64,000 bases of DNA from Fructobacillus fructosus KCTC 3544 (lineage in GTDB: Bacteria > Bacillota > Bacilli > Lactobacillales > Lactobacillaceae), in assembly GCF_001438695.1 (NCBI RefSeq), contig NZ_JQBH01000011.1, positions 1-64,000 of the forward strand, in the 5' to 3' direction. Of the stretch, positions 26,186 to 37,065 are shown piece after piece. The position numbers and the translations under genes were made by a program. Position 1 is the stretch's first letter. Every line of letters starts with the position of its first letter. Under the pieces are notes generated by a model that was not told the origin of the DNA, made no database searches, and worked only from the letters and a program-made list of their open reading frames with translations.

Positions 26186-29065
26186 TTATGACTTCTTCTC
26201 CGCCTTTTCCCGTGCAATATCACGTTCCATGATTTGCTTGAGGTACTTAGCTGTATAGGAGTCCTTGCTCTTAGCGACTTTTTCGGGAGTACCCGTGGCG
26301 ATAATTTGGCCACCACCGGCACCACCCTCAGGACCTAGGTCGATGATCCAATCGGCGGATTTAATTACGTCCAGGTTGTGCTCAATGACGGTCACGGTGT
26401 TGCCGTTGTCAACCAGACGGTTCAAGACAACCAGCAGGCGCTCGATATCGTCGGTGTGCAAACCAGTCGTTGGCTCGTCTAGGATGTAAATCGTCTTACC
26501 GTTTGTGCGTCGGTGCAGTTCGGAAGCCAGCTTCATTCGCTGTGCTTCCCCACCTGACAAAGTCGTCGCCGACTGGCCCAACTTGACGTAGCCCAAGCCG
26601 ACGTCAACGATTGTTTGCAAACGACGAGCAATCTTCGGAATGGGAGCAAAGAAGTCTAAGGCTTCTTCTGCTGTCATATCCAAGACGTCGGAAATGGTCT
26701 TGCCCTTATACGTCACTTCCAGGGTCTCGGAGTTATAGCGCGTGCCATGACAAACTTCACAGGCCACGTAGACATCAGGCAGGAAGTTCATTTCAATCTT
26801 GATGACCCCGTCACCACGACAGTTTTCACAGCGACCACCCTTGGTGTTAAAGGAGAAACGGCCCTTGGCATAACCACGCAGCTTGGCTTCGTTGGTTTGG
26901 GCAAAGAGTTCGCGAATGTCGTCAAAGACACCGGTGTAGGTTGCGGGGTTCGAACGGGGTGTCCGTCCAATTGGCGACTGGTCGATATCGACGACTTGTT
27001 CGACGTTTTCGACTCCCTCCACCTTGCGGTAGGCACCAGGCTTATTCGAGTTCTTGTTTAGCTTTTGCTTCAAGACACGCTTCAAGATGGTGTTCACCAA
27101 AGTCGACTTTCCAGAGCCCGAAACACCAGTCACGGCCACGAACTTACCAAGTGGGAACTTGGCCGTCACGTTCTTCAGGTTGTTTTCCTTGGCTCCGCGA
27201 ATGATAATTTCCTCACCATTACCCTTGCGACGCGATTTTGGGACCGGAATGAACTTCTTACCAGACAGGTACTGACCCGTCAGTGAGTTCGGGTTAGCCA
27301 TCACCTCTGCCGGTGTCCCGGCCGCCATAATTTTACCACCAAGGGAACCAGCGCCCGGGCCGACGTCGATTAAATAATCGGCCGCGTTCATCGTGTCTTC
27401 GTCGTGTTCAACCACGACCAGTGTGTTCCCCAAGTCACGCATCGCTTGCATGGAAGCCAACAGCTTGTCGTTGTCGCGTTGGTGCAAACCAATCGATGGC
27501 TCGTCCAAGACGTAAAGAACACCGGACAGGTTGGCCCCGATTTGTGTAGCCAAGCGAATTCGTTGGGATTCCCCACCGGACAACGTGGCAGCGGACCGTG
27601 ACAAAGTCAAATAGTCCAAGCCAACGGACTGGAGGAAGCCCAGGCGGTCCTTGATTTCCTTCAGGATTGGCTTAGCAATTTCCTCGTCTTGCTGACCGAG
27701 TGTAATGCTGTTAAAGTAGTCAATTTCGTCGTTGACTGGTAGGTTGGCCACGTCACCGATGTTTTGTCCAGCGACTTTGATGGACAAGGCCGCCTTGTTC
27801 AACCGGTAGCCGTGACAGGCCGGACAAGTCAACTTGGTCATGTACTGGGCCATGACATCACGGGTAAAGTCCGAGTTCGTTTCCTTGAAACGGCGGGCGA
27901 TGTTGTTCATGACCCCTTCGAAAGGTTGGTCGACATCGCGAACCCCACCAAAGTCAGAATTGAAGTGGAAGTGGAATTTCTTGTCACCCGATCCATAGAG
28001 AATCAGCTCCTGCTGGTCCTTCTTCAAGTCCTTAAAGGGTGTATCCATGTCAATCTTAAACTGCTCACAGAACTGTTCCAACAATGCAGGATAGTAATTC
28101 GACGAAATCGGATTCCAAGGCGCAATTGCTCCCTGACGAAGCGTCAATGTATCGTCTGGAATGACCAAATCAATGTCAACTTCCTGATTCGAACCTAAGC
28201 CCTGACAAACCGGGCAGGCCCCGTCGGGCGCGTTAAAGGAGAACAGTCGGGGTTCCAGGCGACCAGGACGGAAATCCTTCAAGTCACCCAGGTAGTGGTC
28301 CGACATCCGAATTGGCGCTTGCGCTTCCTCATCACCGCGTGCGACTGGTTCCAAAACGACAAGACCGTTGGCCAAGCCAGTGGCGGCTTCGATGGAATCG
28401 AACAGTCGCGAGCGTGAACCGTCCCGCATCACCACTCGGTCGACCATGACCGAGATGTCGTGAAACTTGTTACGGTCGAGGCTGACATCATCAGGGCCGT
28501 CGAGCTCGATAATTTCGCCATCGACTTTGGCACGGAGGTAACCCTGCTTTTGCATCTTTTCAAAGGTCTTTTGATGTGTTCCCTTTTTATGTTCAATCAC
28601 GGGTGCAAAGACCTGTAAACGCGTTTCCTCTGGTAAATTTTTTTGTGCGTAATCCACCATTTGATCGATGGATTGCAGAATTTTGGTGCCATCAGCTGGA
28701 TCATCCGGCTTTCCAACACGAGCAAAGAGCAAACGGAAGTAATCGGCAATCTCGGTTACCGTTCCGACGGTTGAGCGCGGGTTATTCGAAGTTGTTTTCT
28801 GATCAATCGAGATGGCCGGTGAAAGGCCATCAATGGAATCGACGTCCGGCTTATCCATTTGCCCCAGAAACTGCCGGGCGTAGGCCGACAGTGATTCCAC
28901 GTAACGACGTTGCCCTTCGGCATAGAGTGTGTCAAAAGCCAAAGAGGACTTACCGGAACCGGATAAGCCAGTCACAACGGTCAAGGAGTCCTTTGGAATA
29001 TCGACATCGATGTTTTTTAAATTGTGGGCCCGAGCACCACGAATTTCAATTTTATTCTTAGCCAT
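26186..29065 (-). CDS. uvrA: Excinuclease ABC subunit A
   Basis: A 959-aa damage-recognition ATPase of nucleotide excision repair. Two ABC modules are present with Walker [13 protein letters not shown] and [12 protein letters not shown] and signatures [10 protein letters not shown] and [10 protein letters not shown]. Zinc-finger cysteines occur in CPVCQG/CPACHG and CENCRG/CEVCHG. Full length. By eye it is richer in G+C than its neighbours, perhaps from strong codon preference. It follows uvrB after a 60-bp gap containing a weak hairpin. Confidence 0.97.
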   Translation of the reverse strand: MAKNKIEIRGARAHNLKNIDVDIPKDSLTVVTGLSGSGKSSLAFDTLYAEGQRRYVESLSAYARQFLGQMDKPDVDSIDGLSPAISIDQKTTSNNPRSTVGTVTEIADYFRLLFARVGKPDDPADGTKILQSIDQMVDYAQKNLPEETRLQVFAPVIEHKKGTHQKTFEKMQKQGYLRAKVDGEIIELDGPDDVSLDRNKFHDISVMVDRVVMRDGSRSRLFDSIEAATGLANGLVVLEPVARGDEEAQAPIRMSDHYLGDLKDFRPGRLEPRLFSFNAPDGACPVCQGLGSNQEVDIDLVIPDDTLTLRQGAIAPWNPISSNYYPALLEQFCEQFKIDMDTPFKDLKKDQQELILYGSGDKKFHFHFNSDFGGVRDVDQPFEGVMNNIARRFKETNSDFTRDVMAQYMTKLTCPACHGYRLNKAALSIKVAGQNIGDVANLPVNDEIDYFNSITLGQQDEEIAKPILKEIKDRLGFLQSVGLDYLTLSRSAATLSGGESQRIRLATQIGANLSGVLYVLDEPSIGLHQRDNDKLLASMQAMRDLGNTLVVVEHDEDTMNAADYLIDVGPGAGSLGGKIMAAGTPAEVMANPNSLTGQYLSGKKFIPVPKSRRKGNGEEIIIRGAKENNLKNVTAKFPLGKFVAVTGVSGSGKSTLVNTILKRVLKQKLNKNSNKPGAYRKVEGVENVEQVVDIDQSPIGRTPRSNPATYTGVFDDIRELFAQTNEAKLRGYAKGRFSFNTKGGRCENCRGDGVIKIEMNFLPDVYVACEVCHGTRYNSETLEVTYKGKTISDVLDMTAEEALDFFAPIPKIARRLQTIVDVGLGYVKLGQSATTLSGGEAQRMKLASELHRRTNGKTIYILDEPTTGLHTDDIERLLVVLNRLVDNGNTVTVIEHNLDVIKSADWIIDLGPEGGAGGGQIIATGTPEKVAKSKDSYTAKYLKQIMERDIAREKAEKKS

Positions 29066-29082
29066 GTTTTCCTCTACTTGCT

Positions 29083-29103
29083 AAAAAGCCCATCACTGGG
29101 CTT
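29083..29103 (-). terminator. Weak terminator-like hairpin between uvrB and uvrA
   Basis: AAGCCCA / TGGGCTT with a 4-nt loop, followed by five T on the minus strand. It may lower uvrA expression relative to uvrB. Confidence 0.5.
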
Positions 29104-29125
29104 CCTGTTTAAACAGACTCACTAA

Positions 29126-31138
29126 CTAGCGGCCGGCCTGTTTTTTTAATTTCATGATGTTATCACGGACTTTCGCAGCGGTTTCAAAGTCGAGTTCCTT
29201 GGCAGCCGCCTTCATTTGCGCTGACAAGTTCTCCAAGATATCCGTTTGATCCGACTTTGGTAAGTCGGCAAAGTCGACCTCCGTCATGTCGACCGACTCC
29301 GTTTCCTCACTTGGCCGATCAACACGGATCAAGTCACGAATGTCCTTTTTAATGGTTTGTGGCGTAATACCATGTTCCTTGTTGTAAGCCATTTGAATCT
29401 CACGACGACGAGCCGTTTCATCCATGGCTTCCTTCATGGACCTGGTGACCTTATCCGCATACATAATCACGTGACCATTGGCATTACGAGCCGCACGACC
29501 AATGGTCTGAATAAGGGAACGAGGATTACGCAAGAAGCCCTCTTTATCGGCATCCAAAATGGCCACCAAAGACGTTTCCGGCACATCGATTCCCTCTCGA
29601 AGCAAGTTGATGCCGACCAAGACATCGTACTTACCAAGACGCAATTCGCGAATAATCTTCGTTCGCTCCAGCGTTTTAATATCGGAATGCAAATAAGCAA
29701 CCTTAATCCCGACATCTTTCAAATAATCCGTCAAGTCTTCTGACATCCGCTTGGTCAATGTCGTAATGAAGACACGCTCATCACGTTCAACTCGCTTGTT
29801 AATCTCGCCAACTAAATCATCAATCTGCCCCATAACTGGTCGAACTTCCACTTCCGGATCAAGCAGACCAGTTGGTCGAATAATTTGTTCCACCACGTCT
29901 TTTTTGGGGACTCGTTCAAGTTCATAGTCACCAGGGGTGGCCGACATATAAATAATTTGGTTAACGTGCTTTTCAAACTCCGGCAACGTTAACGGCCGGT
30001 TATCCAAGGCAGAAGGTAAACGGAACCCGTAATTAACCAGTGTTTCCTTGCGGGCCTTATCGCCATTATACATACCACGAACCTGCGGCATCGTCACGTG
30101 ACTTTCATCGACAACAATCAAAAAGTCATCTGGGAAGAAGTCAAGCAGTGTATAGGGCGCTTCTCCCTTTTGGCGACCGTCCATCCAACGCGAATAGTTC
30201 TCAATTCCTGGCGTAAAGCCCATTTCTTGGAGCATGGCCAGGTCGTATTCCGTTCGCTGACGAAGGCGTTGTGCTTCGAGTAGCTTCCCCTCTTTTTCGA
30301 ATTCCTTTAGACGTTCTTCCATTTCCTCGCGGATACCAACCAGAGCCTTCTTCATCCGGTCATCGTCGGTCATAAAGTGCTTAGCGGGATAAACCGCTAC
30401 ATAGTCTTTTTCGGAAACAACCTGTCCGGTTAAGGCATTAATCTGACGAATCCGATCAATTTCATCACCAAAGAACTCCACCCGCAAAGCCAATTCATCT
30501 TGTGAAGATGGAAAAATCTCAATAACATCACCGCGAACACGAAAGGTTCCACGCTGAAAGTCAATGTCGTTACGCGCAAACTGGACGTCTACCAGGTCGT
30601 GCATTAACTGGTTACGACCGTACTCGCTGCCGACGCGCAAGGAAATGACGTGATTCTTATACTGGTGCGGATCACCCAATCCAAAGATTGAAGAAACTGA
30701 AGCCACCACAATGGTATCATTGCGCTCAAAAAGCGAGGCCGTCGCCGAGTTTCGCAACTGATCAATTTCATCGTTAATGGCCGAGTCCTTTTCAATAAAA
30801 GTATCAGAAGAAGGCACGTAAGCCTCTGGCTGATAATAATCATAGTAGGAAACGAAGTATTCAACCGCATTATTCGGGAAGAACTCTTTCAATTCGGAAT
30901 AGAGCTGACCCGCTAGGGTTTTGTTATGTGACAACACTAAGGTTGGTTTATTATTTTGAGCAATGACGTTGGAAATGGTAAAGGTCTTTCCGGTACCAGT
31001 GGCACCAAGAAGGATTTGTTCCTTTTCGCCATCCTTCAACCCTTTCACTAACTGCTTGATGGCCTTTGGTTGGTCACCAGTGGGCTGGTACTTTGAAACA
31101 ACTTCAAATTTTTCATTCTCTCGTTTTGGTGCTACCAT
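29126..31138 (-). CDS. uvrB: Excinuclease ABC subunit B
   Basis: A 670-aa UvrB. Helicase motif I is [12 protein letters not shown], the damage-probing beta-hairpin region [21 protein letters not shown] is intact, and motif [14 protein letters not shown] follows. The UVR domain that contacts UvrC is at the C-terminus ([13 protein letters not shown]). GGAGG precedes the ATG. First gene of uvrB-uvrA. Confidence 0.97.
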   Translation of the reverse strand: MVAPKRENEKFEVVSKYQPTGDQPKAIKQLVKGLKDGEKEQILLGATGTGKTFTISNVIAQNNKPTLVLSHNKTLAGQLYSELKEFFPNNAVEYFVSYYDYYQPEAYVPSSDTFIEKDSAINDEIDQLRNSATASLFERNDTIVVASVSSIFGLGDPHQYKNHVISLRVGSEYGRNQLMHDLVDVQFARNDIDFQRGTFRVRGDVIEIFPSSQDELALRVEFFGDEIDRIRQINALTGQVVSEKDYVAVYPAKHFMTDDDRMKKALVGIREEMEERLKEFEKEGKLLEAQRLRQRTEYDLAMLQEMGFTPGIENYSRWMDGRQKGEAPYTLLDFFPDDFLIVVDESHVTMPQVRGMYNGDKARKETLVNYGFRLPSALDNRPLTLPEFEKHVNQIIYMSATPGDYELERVPKKDVVEQIIRPTGLLDPEVEVRPVMGQIDDLVGEINKRVERDERVFITTLTKRMSEDLTDYLKDVGIKVAYLHSDIKTLERTKIIRELRLGKYDVLVGINLLREGIDVPETSLVAILDADKEGFLRNPRSLIQTIGRAARNANGHVIMYADKVTRSMKEAMDETARRREIQMAYNKEHGITPQTIKKDIRDLIRVDRPSEETESVDMTEVDFADLPKSDQTDILENLSAQMKAAAKELDFETAAKVRDNIMKLKKQAGR

Positions 31139-31169
31139 GAGGCCTCCAAACTGTTAAAACACTTATTTT

Positions 31170-31178
31170 ATTATAGCA
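31170..31178 (-). promoter_or_regulatory. Extended -10 promoter of uvrB-uvrA
   Basis: TGCTATAAT on the minus strand (TATAAT at 31170-31175), directly after the T run of the ltaS terminator and 32 bp before the uvrB ATG. No LexA-type box was recognised. Confidence 0.5.
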
Positions 31179-31220
31179 AAAAACGAACAGATGTTCTATA
31201 ACACAAATCTGTTCGTTTTT
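31176..31220 (-). terminator. Terminator of the lipoteichoic acid operon
   Basis: Long hairpin AACGAACAGAT / ATCTGTTCGTT with a loop of about 14 nt and T runs, after the ltaS stop. Confidence 0.9.
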
Positions 31221-31244
31221 GAGTTCAATATCCAATCAAGAAGC

Positions 31245-33359
31245 TTACTTTAGTTCCGGTGCATCGGTTTCGTATTCGTTCACCGTCGACTGGCCGTTGT
31301 TTTTAGCAAGCAAAGAGGTCGGGTTTGATTTTTGGTTTTGCTTCAACTGCTTGAGCGCAGAAGCCTTTTGGTAGTCATAGGATGACTTATTCACTGTATA
31401 GGAGTTCAATCTCGATTTATCGAAGCGAAGCAAGTCGCCTGTAATGACTTTATCGGAATAAGACAAAGACTTATCCGCGTATGCCTGTACTCGTGCAGCC
31501 GTTGCTTTCAAAGCCGGATTAGACTTCATGGACAGCTTTTGGCCCGTCTGAGTATCATAATAGTCATTTCGATACTTTGTGTAGGTTGGGGTCACCCAAT
31601 CACCATTTCGGAAGACAACCGTTTGTGGGTTTTGCTGTGAAAGCAAATCATGACCAAAAATCGTCATGCCATCCGTTGATACTCCAAGCAAATGCAAGAG
31701 GGTTGGCATCATATCAATTTCGCCACCATAAGTGTGGTTAATGCCACCCTGCAAGCCAGTGCCGTGAATCATGAACGGAACCTTTTGGAAGTTGGCCAAA
31801 TCATAATTATCAACGGAATCCTTACCAAGTAACTTGGCAATGGCCGGTTGGTGGTTTTCAGAAATTCCGTAGTGGTCACCATACAAAACAAAGGTTGAAT
31901 TATCGTAGAGGCCGGTCTTCTTCAGGTAGGTCATCAATTCACCAAAGGCTTGGTCCAAGTAGTGAGCCGTTTGTACGTAACCATCCACTGTTGAATCCCC
32001 TGTCTGGGTTGCTGGGAAAGTGGCGTTCTCCTTATCCAATGTATATGGATAATGGTTGGTAACCGTGATTAACTTGGCATAGAACGGCTGAGGCAATTGT
32101 TCAATGTATTGCGCCGTATCCTTCAAGAAAATCTTATCTTTCAAACCATACCCAACGGAGTAATTGGCCTTGTCAGCGTTTGGATAGTAGTTCTTTGAGA
32201 AGAAGTAGTTATAACCAAAGGACTTATAGGTGTTATTCCGGTTCCAAAATGTTGAAACATCGCCGTGGAAGGCAGCGGATGTGTAGCCCTGCTGACCAAG
32301 AATTCCCGGCATGGACTCGAAGGTATTGGCCGTTCCGTACTTTGTCATGGCCGAGCCGGTTGCCAAACCATACAGCGAATTTTCCTGCATCATTTCAGCA
32401 TCGGAAGTCTTTCCCTGTCCAACTTGGTTATAGAAATTATCAAAAGAAAGGGTGTTTTGATCATGGTAGAAAGCATTCAAGTTCGGCGTTACTTCCTGCC
32501 CATCGACTTTATAATCAATCAAGAATTGTTGGAAGGACTCTAAGTGAATGACAAAGACGTTCTTCCCCTTTTGACTGCCATAGTAGCTGGCATTGGCCGG
32601 AATGTTGTTTTGATTAATAAAGTTCTGAACCGTTTTCAAATCGCTAGCCGTCGCCTCTTTACGAGAGTCAGACTGCTTCTTCGTTTGAAAGGCGTTGAAA
32701 GCCGCGTATTCATTCAAACCAAGATACTTAACGATGTAGTTATTATCAAAGGACCGTGTCAGCAAGCCCGAGCGATCAACCGAAGCAATCCCAAAATCAA
32801 CCAGCATCAAAGCAACACCCAGGCAAGTGGTCAAGAAGGCGTAGCGCTTTAAAATTTTCTTCTTGTCAATTGGCCAGAGCTTAAAGAGTAAGAACACGGC
32901 TAAAATAATTACATCGACATACACAAGAAAGTCGGTTGGCCTAATAATAGCCGCAATGGACTTTCCAAGGTTATTCCCCGTTGATGAACCCGAACCAAGA
33001 ATGCCGAATGACAGGAAGTCTGAAAACTCACGATAATAGAGCATGTTGGCAAAAAGCCAAATGGTCTGAATTAAGTTGAACAGCCAGACGAGGAAGTAGG
33101 CTAGCCGTCCACGGAAATAAAGACCAATGCCAAGTAGAATAATGGCGGTTGGAATTGGATTTAGCGCTAGCAAAAACAACTGAATGGGACCGGAAGCCCC
33201 CAAAGAAAAGTTAAAGAAGTAATTGAGATAGGTCTTCAACCAAACGAGAATTAAATTTAAGACAAAAAAGCCAGTCAGGCTCGACCACCAATGTTTTGAC
33301 GCTTTCACTGTTGACCAATTCAAGCGCTGTTTAATCGTCCCCATAAAGTTACGTAACAT
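31245..33359 (-). CDS. ltaS: Lipoteichoic acid synthase
   Basis: A 704-aa LtaS-family enzyme that polymerises glycerol-phosphate from phosphatidylglycerol onto a glycolipid anchor outside the membrane. Five N-terminal transmembrane helices (about 30-195) precede the extracellular sulfatase-like domain with the catalytic Thr in VGQGKTSDAEMMQENS, and YGDHYGISENHQ later. The ATG at 33359 has GAGGA 8 nt upstream; the in-frame GTG five codons earlier overlaps it. Last gene of the glycolipid operon. Confidence 0.94.
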   Translation of the reverse strand: MLRNFMGTIKQRLNWSTVKASKHWWSSLTGFFVLNLILVWLKTYLNYFFNFSLGASGPIQLFLLALNPIPTAIILLGIGLYFRGRLAYFLVWLFNLIQTIWLFANMLYYREFSDFLSFGILGSGSSTGNNLGKSIAAIIRPTDFLVYVDVIILAVFLLFKLWPIDKKKILKRYAFLTTCLGVALMLVDFGIASVDRSGLLTRSFDNNYIVKYLGLNEYAAFNAFQTKKQSDSRKEATASDLKTVQNFINQNNIPANASYYGSQKGKNVFVIHLESFQQFLIDYKVDGQEVTPNLNAFYHDQNTLSFDNFYNQVGQGKTSDAEMMQENSLYGLATGSAMTKYGTANTFESMPGILGQQGYTSAAFHGDVSTFWNRNNTYKSFGYNYFFSKNYYPNADKANYSVGYGLKDKIFLKDTAQYIEQLPQPFYAKLITVTNHYPYTLDKENATFPATQTGDSTVDGYVQTAHYLDQAFGELMTYLKKTGLYDNSTFVLYGDHYGISENHQPAIAKLLGKDSVDNYDLANFQKVPFMIHGTGLQGGINHTYGGEIDMMPTLLHLLGVSTDGMTIFGHDLLSQQNPQTVVFRNGDWVTPTYTKYRNDYYDTQTGQKLSMKSNPALKATAARVQAYADKSLSYSDKVITGDLLRFDKSRLNSYTVNKSSYDYQKASALKQLKQNQKSNPTSLLAKNNGQSTVNEYETDAPELK

Positions 33360-33384
33360 TTCTTTATTCCTCACAAAAACTGAC

Positions 33385-33639
33385 CTAAAAGGTCAGTTGC
33401 ACATCACGAAGTAAATCGTATATTTCAATTGCCACTAAATCAATATCATCAAAATGGTAGTGCTTTTTTAATCGATGGTCGAGCACATCCCACTCTTGGT
33501 TTTCTTGATCATAGGTGACTTGTAACAGTTCCAATCCATAGAGGTCAAAACGTCGTTTTTGATACCGACCATCCTTTGACTTTTGCATCGCAGAAAGGCG
33601 GTTTAAAATATCTTGTAATTGACTCGTTTTTTCAGGCAT
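33385..33639 (-). CDS. YkuJ family protein (DUF1797)
   Basis: An 84-aa small protein with the family end motif FDDIDLVAIEIYDLLRDVQ and a central RRFDLYGLELLQVTYD. The function is unknown. The ATG at 33639 follows AAGGA and overlaps the flippase-like gene by 8 nt, so it belongs to the same operon. Confidence 0.82.
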   Translation of the reverse strand: MPEKTSQLQDILNRLSAMQKSKDGRYQKRRFDLYGLELLQVTYDQENQEWDVLDHRLKKHYHFDDIDLVAIEIYDLLRDVQLTF

Positions 33640-34669
33640 GATGTCCTTCTTTTTGTTCTTTTGTTGGAATGACATAAGCCAAGATTCCAGCAAACAAACC
33701 AAAGTAATAGGTAATCAAACGCCAGATCAAAATCACTAAGACCAGCGTTGCCGGGTTTTTCACGAATGGTGTAAAGAGTAATTGAAAGGAAATTTCAGCC
33801 CCACCCACTCCACCAGGAATTGGAAAGAGGGAAATAACCATCACAATCATAATGTTCATGGCGATAATCAACCATGGATTAACCGTACTGTAGCCAAAAG
33901 CTCGGATAACAAAGTAAGGGACCACGTAAAGCGCAATCAATTGCAATCCAGTATAAACCGTAGCAATCGACAATGAACGTGTTGAACGAATCACCCGCTT
34001 TGATTCCTCATGGAAGCTACGGATTTTTTCTTCTGAACGCTTCTTAAAGGTCGAAATACTGTCACCCTTGTAAAACCCTGAGACTAATTTAGCACCCATG
34101 TCCACGACTTTCAAGGACAAAGTCGGCCAAAACATCACCAATAAAATCCCGATAATCACAACGGCATGGATGGCAATGGCAAAGGGAATAAATGTTGCAA
34201 AAGCCGGATTCACGTTTTCATAAATGAAGTGATCTGCAGCAAAGTAGCCAACGATGAAAAACAAGACAACCACCACTTGGTACACCAAGAACTTCATTAA
34301 AATAACGGAAAGCGCTCGTGAGGCTGGGATGTTACCACGAGTCAGCCCGTAGAGTTGTGCAGGTTGACCACCCGTTGCAAAGGGTGTTAAACCAACACCC
34401 AACTGATTCATCAGCGGGACCCGCATCAACGTACCAAACGAGGTATCCGACCGGTCTTGCTTGCTTAACAAGGCATGGGTAGCAAAGGCTTCAAGAATTA
34501 GGGAGAGTATCATCATCGAAAAAGCGATGAGCAGAAAACGCCAATCAAGTACCTTTAAGGCAGCTTCCAATTGTTTTCCCCGACCGGACAGTTCGTTAAC
34601 CAAATAGTAAATCACTAGTCCGGTTGTCAAGAGGACAACGAGAGCAGAAAGTTGGTTTCGGCGTGACAT
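33632..34669 (-). CDS. Lysylphosphatidylglycerol synthase TM-like / flippase-like membrane protein
   Basis: A 345-aa integral membrane protein with about eight hydrophobic segments. Family markers of the MprF N-terminal-like group (UPF0104) are GLTPFATGGQPAQLYGL and FPIPGGVGGAEISF. No synthetase domain is attached, so lysine transfer is not expected. Its place between glycolipid glucosyltransferases and LtaS suggests flipping the glycolipid anchor (inference). AAGGAG precedes the ATG at 34669. Confidence 0.82.
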   Translation of the reverse strand: MSRRNQLSALVVLLTTGLVIYYLVNELSGRGKQLEAALKVLDWRFLLIAFSMMILSLILEAFATHALLSKQDRSDTSFGTLMRVPLMNQLGVGLTPFATGGQPAQLYGLTRGNIPASRALSVILMKFLVYQVVVVLFFIVGYFAADHFIYENVNPAFATFIPFAIAIHAVVIIGILLVMFWPTLSLKVVDMGAKLVSGFYKGDSISTFKKRSEEKIRSFHEESKRVIRSTRSLSIATVYTGLQLIALYVVPYFVIRAFGYSTVNPWLIIAMNIMIVMVISLFPIPGGVGGAEISFQLLFTPFVKNPATLVLVILIWRLITYYFGLFAGILAYVIPTKEQKEGHHA

Positions 34670-34679
34670 GTCAGACTCC

Positions 34680-35747
34680 TTAGACTGTTTGATCGGACAA
34701 GTTGATATCAACCGTCCCGTTATCATTGAGTGGTAAGCGTTTGTCTGCCAGCGTTGCTCGATAAACATCATCGAGCACCCGTCCGATTTGATGCAAATCA
34801 CGCTCTTTCGCCACCTGGTAACCGGCCTCAGTCAAGTCAGGGCGATTACCAGCCAAAATCGCTTGCATTTGCTTATCAAAGTCATCCAAGCTTTCTGCCT
34901 TATAACAGTTTTCCTGGTCGACTAACCACCCATCGTATACCGGAATATCACGCACTAACAGTTTCTGCTTAGAGGCCAAGGCCTCTAACACCACAATACC
35001 TTCGGTTTCTTCATAAGAAGGATAAAGGAATAAATCAGCAGCGGCGAACGCCCCTTTAATAATGTCACCAGTAATGTAACCAGGAAAAATCAAATTAGCC
35101 GGGTGATGCTCGATGACATGGCGAACCTTCCCGGGTACAATGGCCAAGTTTGTATGACCAAACCAAATAAAGGTGATTTCTGGGTGACGCTTGGCCAGCT
35201 CGACAAAGTCGAAAATCCCCTTTCGTTCAAAGAAAAGACCGACAGACATCACGACTTTTTGATCAGGTTGAATATTGAAATATTCTTTGTAAGCCTGAAC
35301 TTGTTCTTCTTTATAGCCGTACTTGGCCAAATCAATCCCATTGGATACTGGATAAATTGGTTGCGTTAACCCGTAATTTTCAAGTAAGGACTTGGAATAC
35401 GGAGTCGGGGTAATCAAGGCGTTTCCTTGTTTGTAAAGTGACACAAGGTATTTCTTGTAAAATGGCGCCAACAGGTTTGAACCGAAGAAAGAATTACGAA
35501 AGTCCTCATAAGTTGAATGGGCATGATAAATAACTTTTTTACCCATTTTGTGTGCTTTTTTAACCATTTGCATGGATCGCAAACCGTAGGTATTGATGTG
35601 TAAAACGTCGTAGTCGACACACTTGGGGTCAGTAGTTACAGTGACATCTGCCACTGGACCAAGCGCAGCCAATTGCAAGCGCATTGCACGGCCAATCCCC
35701 GATTGGGCAATCAAGTTTTGGTTTTCAAAGTATAAAAGGACTTTCAA
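34680..35747 (-). CDS. lafB: GT4 glycosyltransferase, glycolipid synthesis (LafB-like)
   Basis: A 355-aa GT-B glycosyltransferase. It begins (TTG)KVLLYFENQNLIAQSGIGRA and carries the GT4 motif YPSYEETEGIVVLEALASK, with the EX7E glutamates. By context it adds the second sugar to monoglucosyl-diacylglycerol, forming the LTA anchor. The start is TTG at 35747: AGGAG lies 8 nt upstream and it begins one base after the lafA stop (TGACTTG). An upstream ATG at 35804 would overlap lafA by 56 nt without a ribosome site. Confidence 0.85.
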   Translation of the reverse strand: MKVLLYFENQNLIAQSGIGRAMRLQLAALGPVADVTVTTDPKCVDYDVLHINTYGLRSMQMVKKAHKMGKKVIYHAHSTYEDFRNSFFGSNLLAPFYKKYLVSLYKQGNALITPTPYSKSLLENYGLTQPIYPVSNGIDLAKYGYKEEQVQAYKEYFNIQPDQKVVMSVGLFFERKGIFDFVELAKRHPEITFIWFGHTNLAIVPGKVRHVIEHHPANLIFPGYITGDIIKGAFAAADLFLYPSYEETEGIVVLEALASKQKLLVRDIPVYDGWLVDQENCYKAESLDDFDKQMQAILAGNRPDLTEAGYQVAKERDLHQIGRVLDDVYRATLADKRLPLNDNGTVDINLSDQTV

Positions 35748-35748
35748 G

Positions 35749-36984
35749 TCAATTTCTCCTAAAAGGATTTCGTAAGAGGCGTTTGATATAACCAATTTCG
35801 TCATCGTTCAATTGGTCAGAATCATCGGCCTGTTCATCTTGTTTATAGTTTTGGATTACTTCTTTGTAAAAGGTAAGAACACGGTTCGCAAAGGTGTCTG
35901 CGTCAACGTTCTTAACGGCTGCTCGGCGAACTTGCTCATCTTCTTTCGAATCAGGGCGCTTTAGGTAAGACAAGACAGCATCAATGAAACCGTCATAGTC
36001 GTCAACCAGCTTTCCAATGGCTGAATCCGTCACCAGCTGATCAAGATATGGTGAGTGAATGGCCACGAAGGGGCGGTCACAGGCTAGGGCTTCAATAAAG
36101 GTCAAGCCCTGGGTTTCAGAATCAGACGAAGAAACAAAGACCGTTGCTAAACGATAGTAATCAGCCACTTGGTCGTGGTCCACCATTCCAGTGAAAGTAA
36201 TCGCGTCTTGCAGACCAAGTTCTTCTACTTGATCCTGAAGTGATTTTTTAGCGGGACCATCCCCCGCAATTAACAAGCGTGCATCGGGTATTTGTTCCAA
36301 GATTTCAGAAAAAGCCGAAATCGTCATGGCAATGTTTTTCTCAAAGGCCAAACGCCCGAGTGACAAAACAACTGGGGTACCGGGTTTAATCCCGTACTTC
36401 GCGTGTAAGTCTTCCCTACCAGAACCTAGTTCCTTAATGGCAACACCGGTTGGAATAACCGGAATCGGAATATCATCGACGCCATATGAAAGTAAGCTTT
36501 CTTTCACTCGTTCAGAGGGGGCAATACAACCGTCCATGGACTTGAGATAGGCCTTCATCAGATGGGAAACGGTCGAAGGCTTAATTAGCATTCCCTTTGC
36601 CACATAGTGAGTATAGTCTTCATACATGGTGTGATAGGTATGAATAGCCGGAATCTTCAATCGCCGGGCAACGTACTTCCCAATTAGACCAAGTGAAAAC
36701 TCCGTCTGAGTATGCACAATATCCAGCTTCACCTCTTTGGCAATTTCAACAGCCTGGATTAACCCGCGAAAAGTCAAACGGCGGTCTTTAAATCCAAAGT
36801 ATGGTAAGGAAGAAAAGCGGTAAATATGTGGTTCATCAGCATCTTTACTAACTTTTGGATCCGTTGTTGTAAAAATATAAACTTGGTGCCCCTGAGCTTC
36901 GAGTGCATCTTTTAAGGTTTGGATAGACGTTGCCACACCTGATACTTGCGGAAAATAAGTATCTGTAAATAATCCGATATTCAT
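35749..36984 (-). CDS. lafA: GT4 glucosyltransferase, glycolipid synthesis (LafA-like)
   Basis: A 411-aa GT4 enzyme beginning MNIGLFTDTYFPQVSGVATSI, typical of 1,2-diacylglycerol 3-alpha-glucosyltransferases. Other landmarks are HTYHTMYEDYTHYV, LSLGRLAFEKNI and SDSETQGLTFIEALAC with the EX7E motif. It should glucosylate diacylglycerol at the inner membrane surface, the first step toward the LTA anchor. It heads the lafA-lafB-flippase-ykuJ-ltaS operon. Confidence 0.88.
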   Translation of the reverse strand: MNIGLFTDTYFPQVSGVATSIQTLKDALEAQGHQVYIFTTTDPKVSKDADEPHIYRFSSLPYFGFKDRRLTFRGLIQAVEIAKEVKLDIVHTQTEFSLGLIGKYVARRLKIPAIHTYHTMYEDYTHYVAKGMLIKPSTVSHLMKAYLKSMDGCIAPSERVKESLLSYGVDDIPIPVIPTGVAIKELGSGREDLHAKYGIKPGTPVVLSLGRLAFEKNIAMTISAFSEILEQIPDARLLIAGDGPAKKSLQDQVEELGLQDAITFTGMVDHDQVADYYRLATVFVSSSDSETQGLTFIEALACDRPFVAIHSPYLDQLVTDSAIGKLVDDYDGFIDAVLSYLKRPDSKEDEQVRRAAVKNVDADTFANRVLTFYKEVIQNYKQDEQADDSDQLNDDEIGYIKRLLRNPFRRN

Positions 36985-37026
36985 GCCAAGCCCCCATTCA
37001 TTCGCGAAGTTAAACGTAGTGCCAAT

Positions 37027-37055
37027 ATTATACCATCTTTCGAAATGGCAGCCAA
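37027..37055 (-). promoter_or_regulatory. Promoter of the lafA-ltaS operon
   Basis: TTGGCT (37050-37055) and TATAAT (37027-37032), 17 bp apart, 42 bp before the lafA ATG. Confidence 0.7.
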
Positions 37056-37065
37056 AAGCCCATAT

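Noticed and set aside
28576-29061. Antisense ORF (161 codons) opposite uvrA
   Set aside because: A shadow of the G+C-rich uvrA coding strand, without a start signal.
26186-29065. Higher G+C of uvrA as a sign of horizontal transfer
   Set aside because: Gene order uvrB-uvrA is normal and the protein is typical; the bias more likely reflects codon preference. It was judged by eye only.
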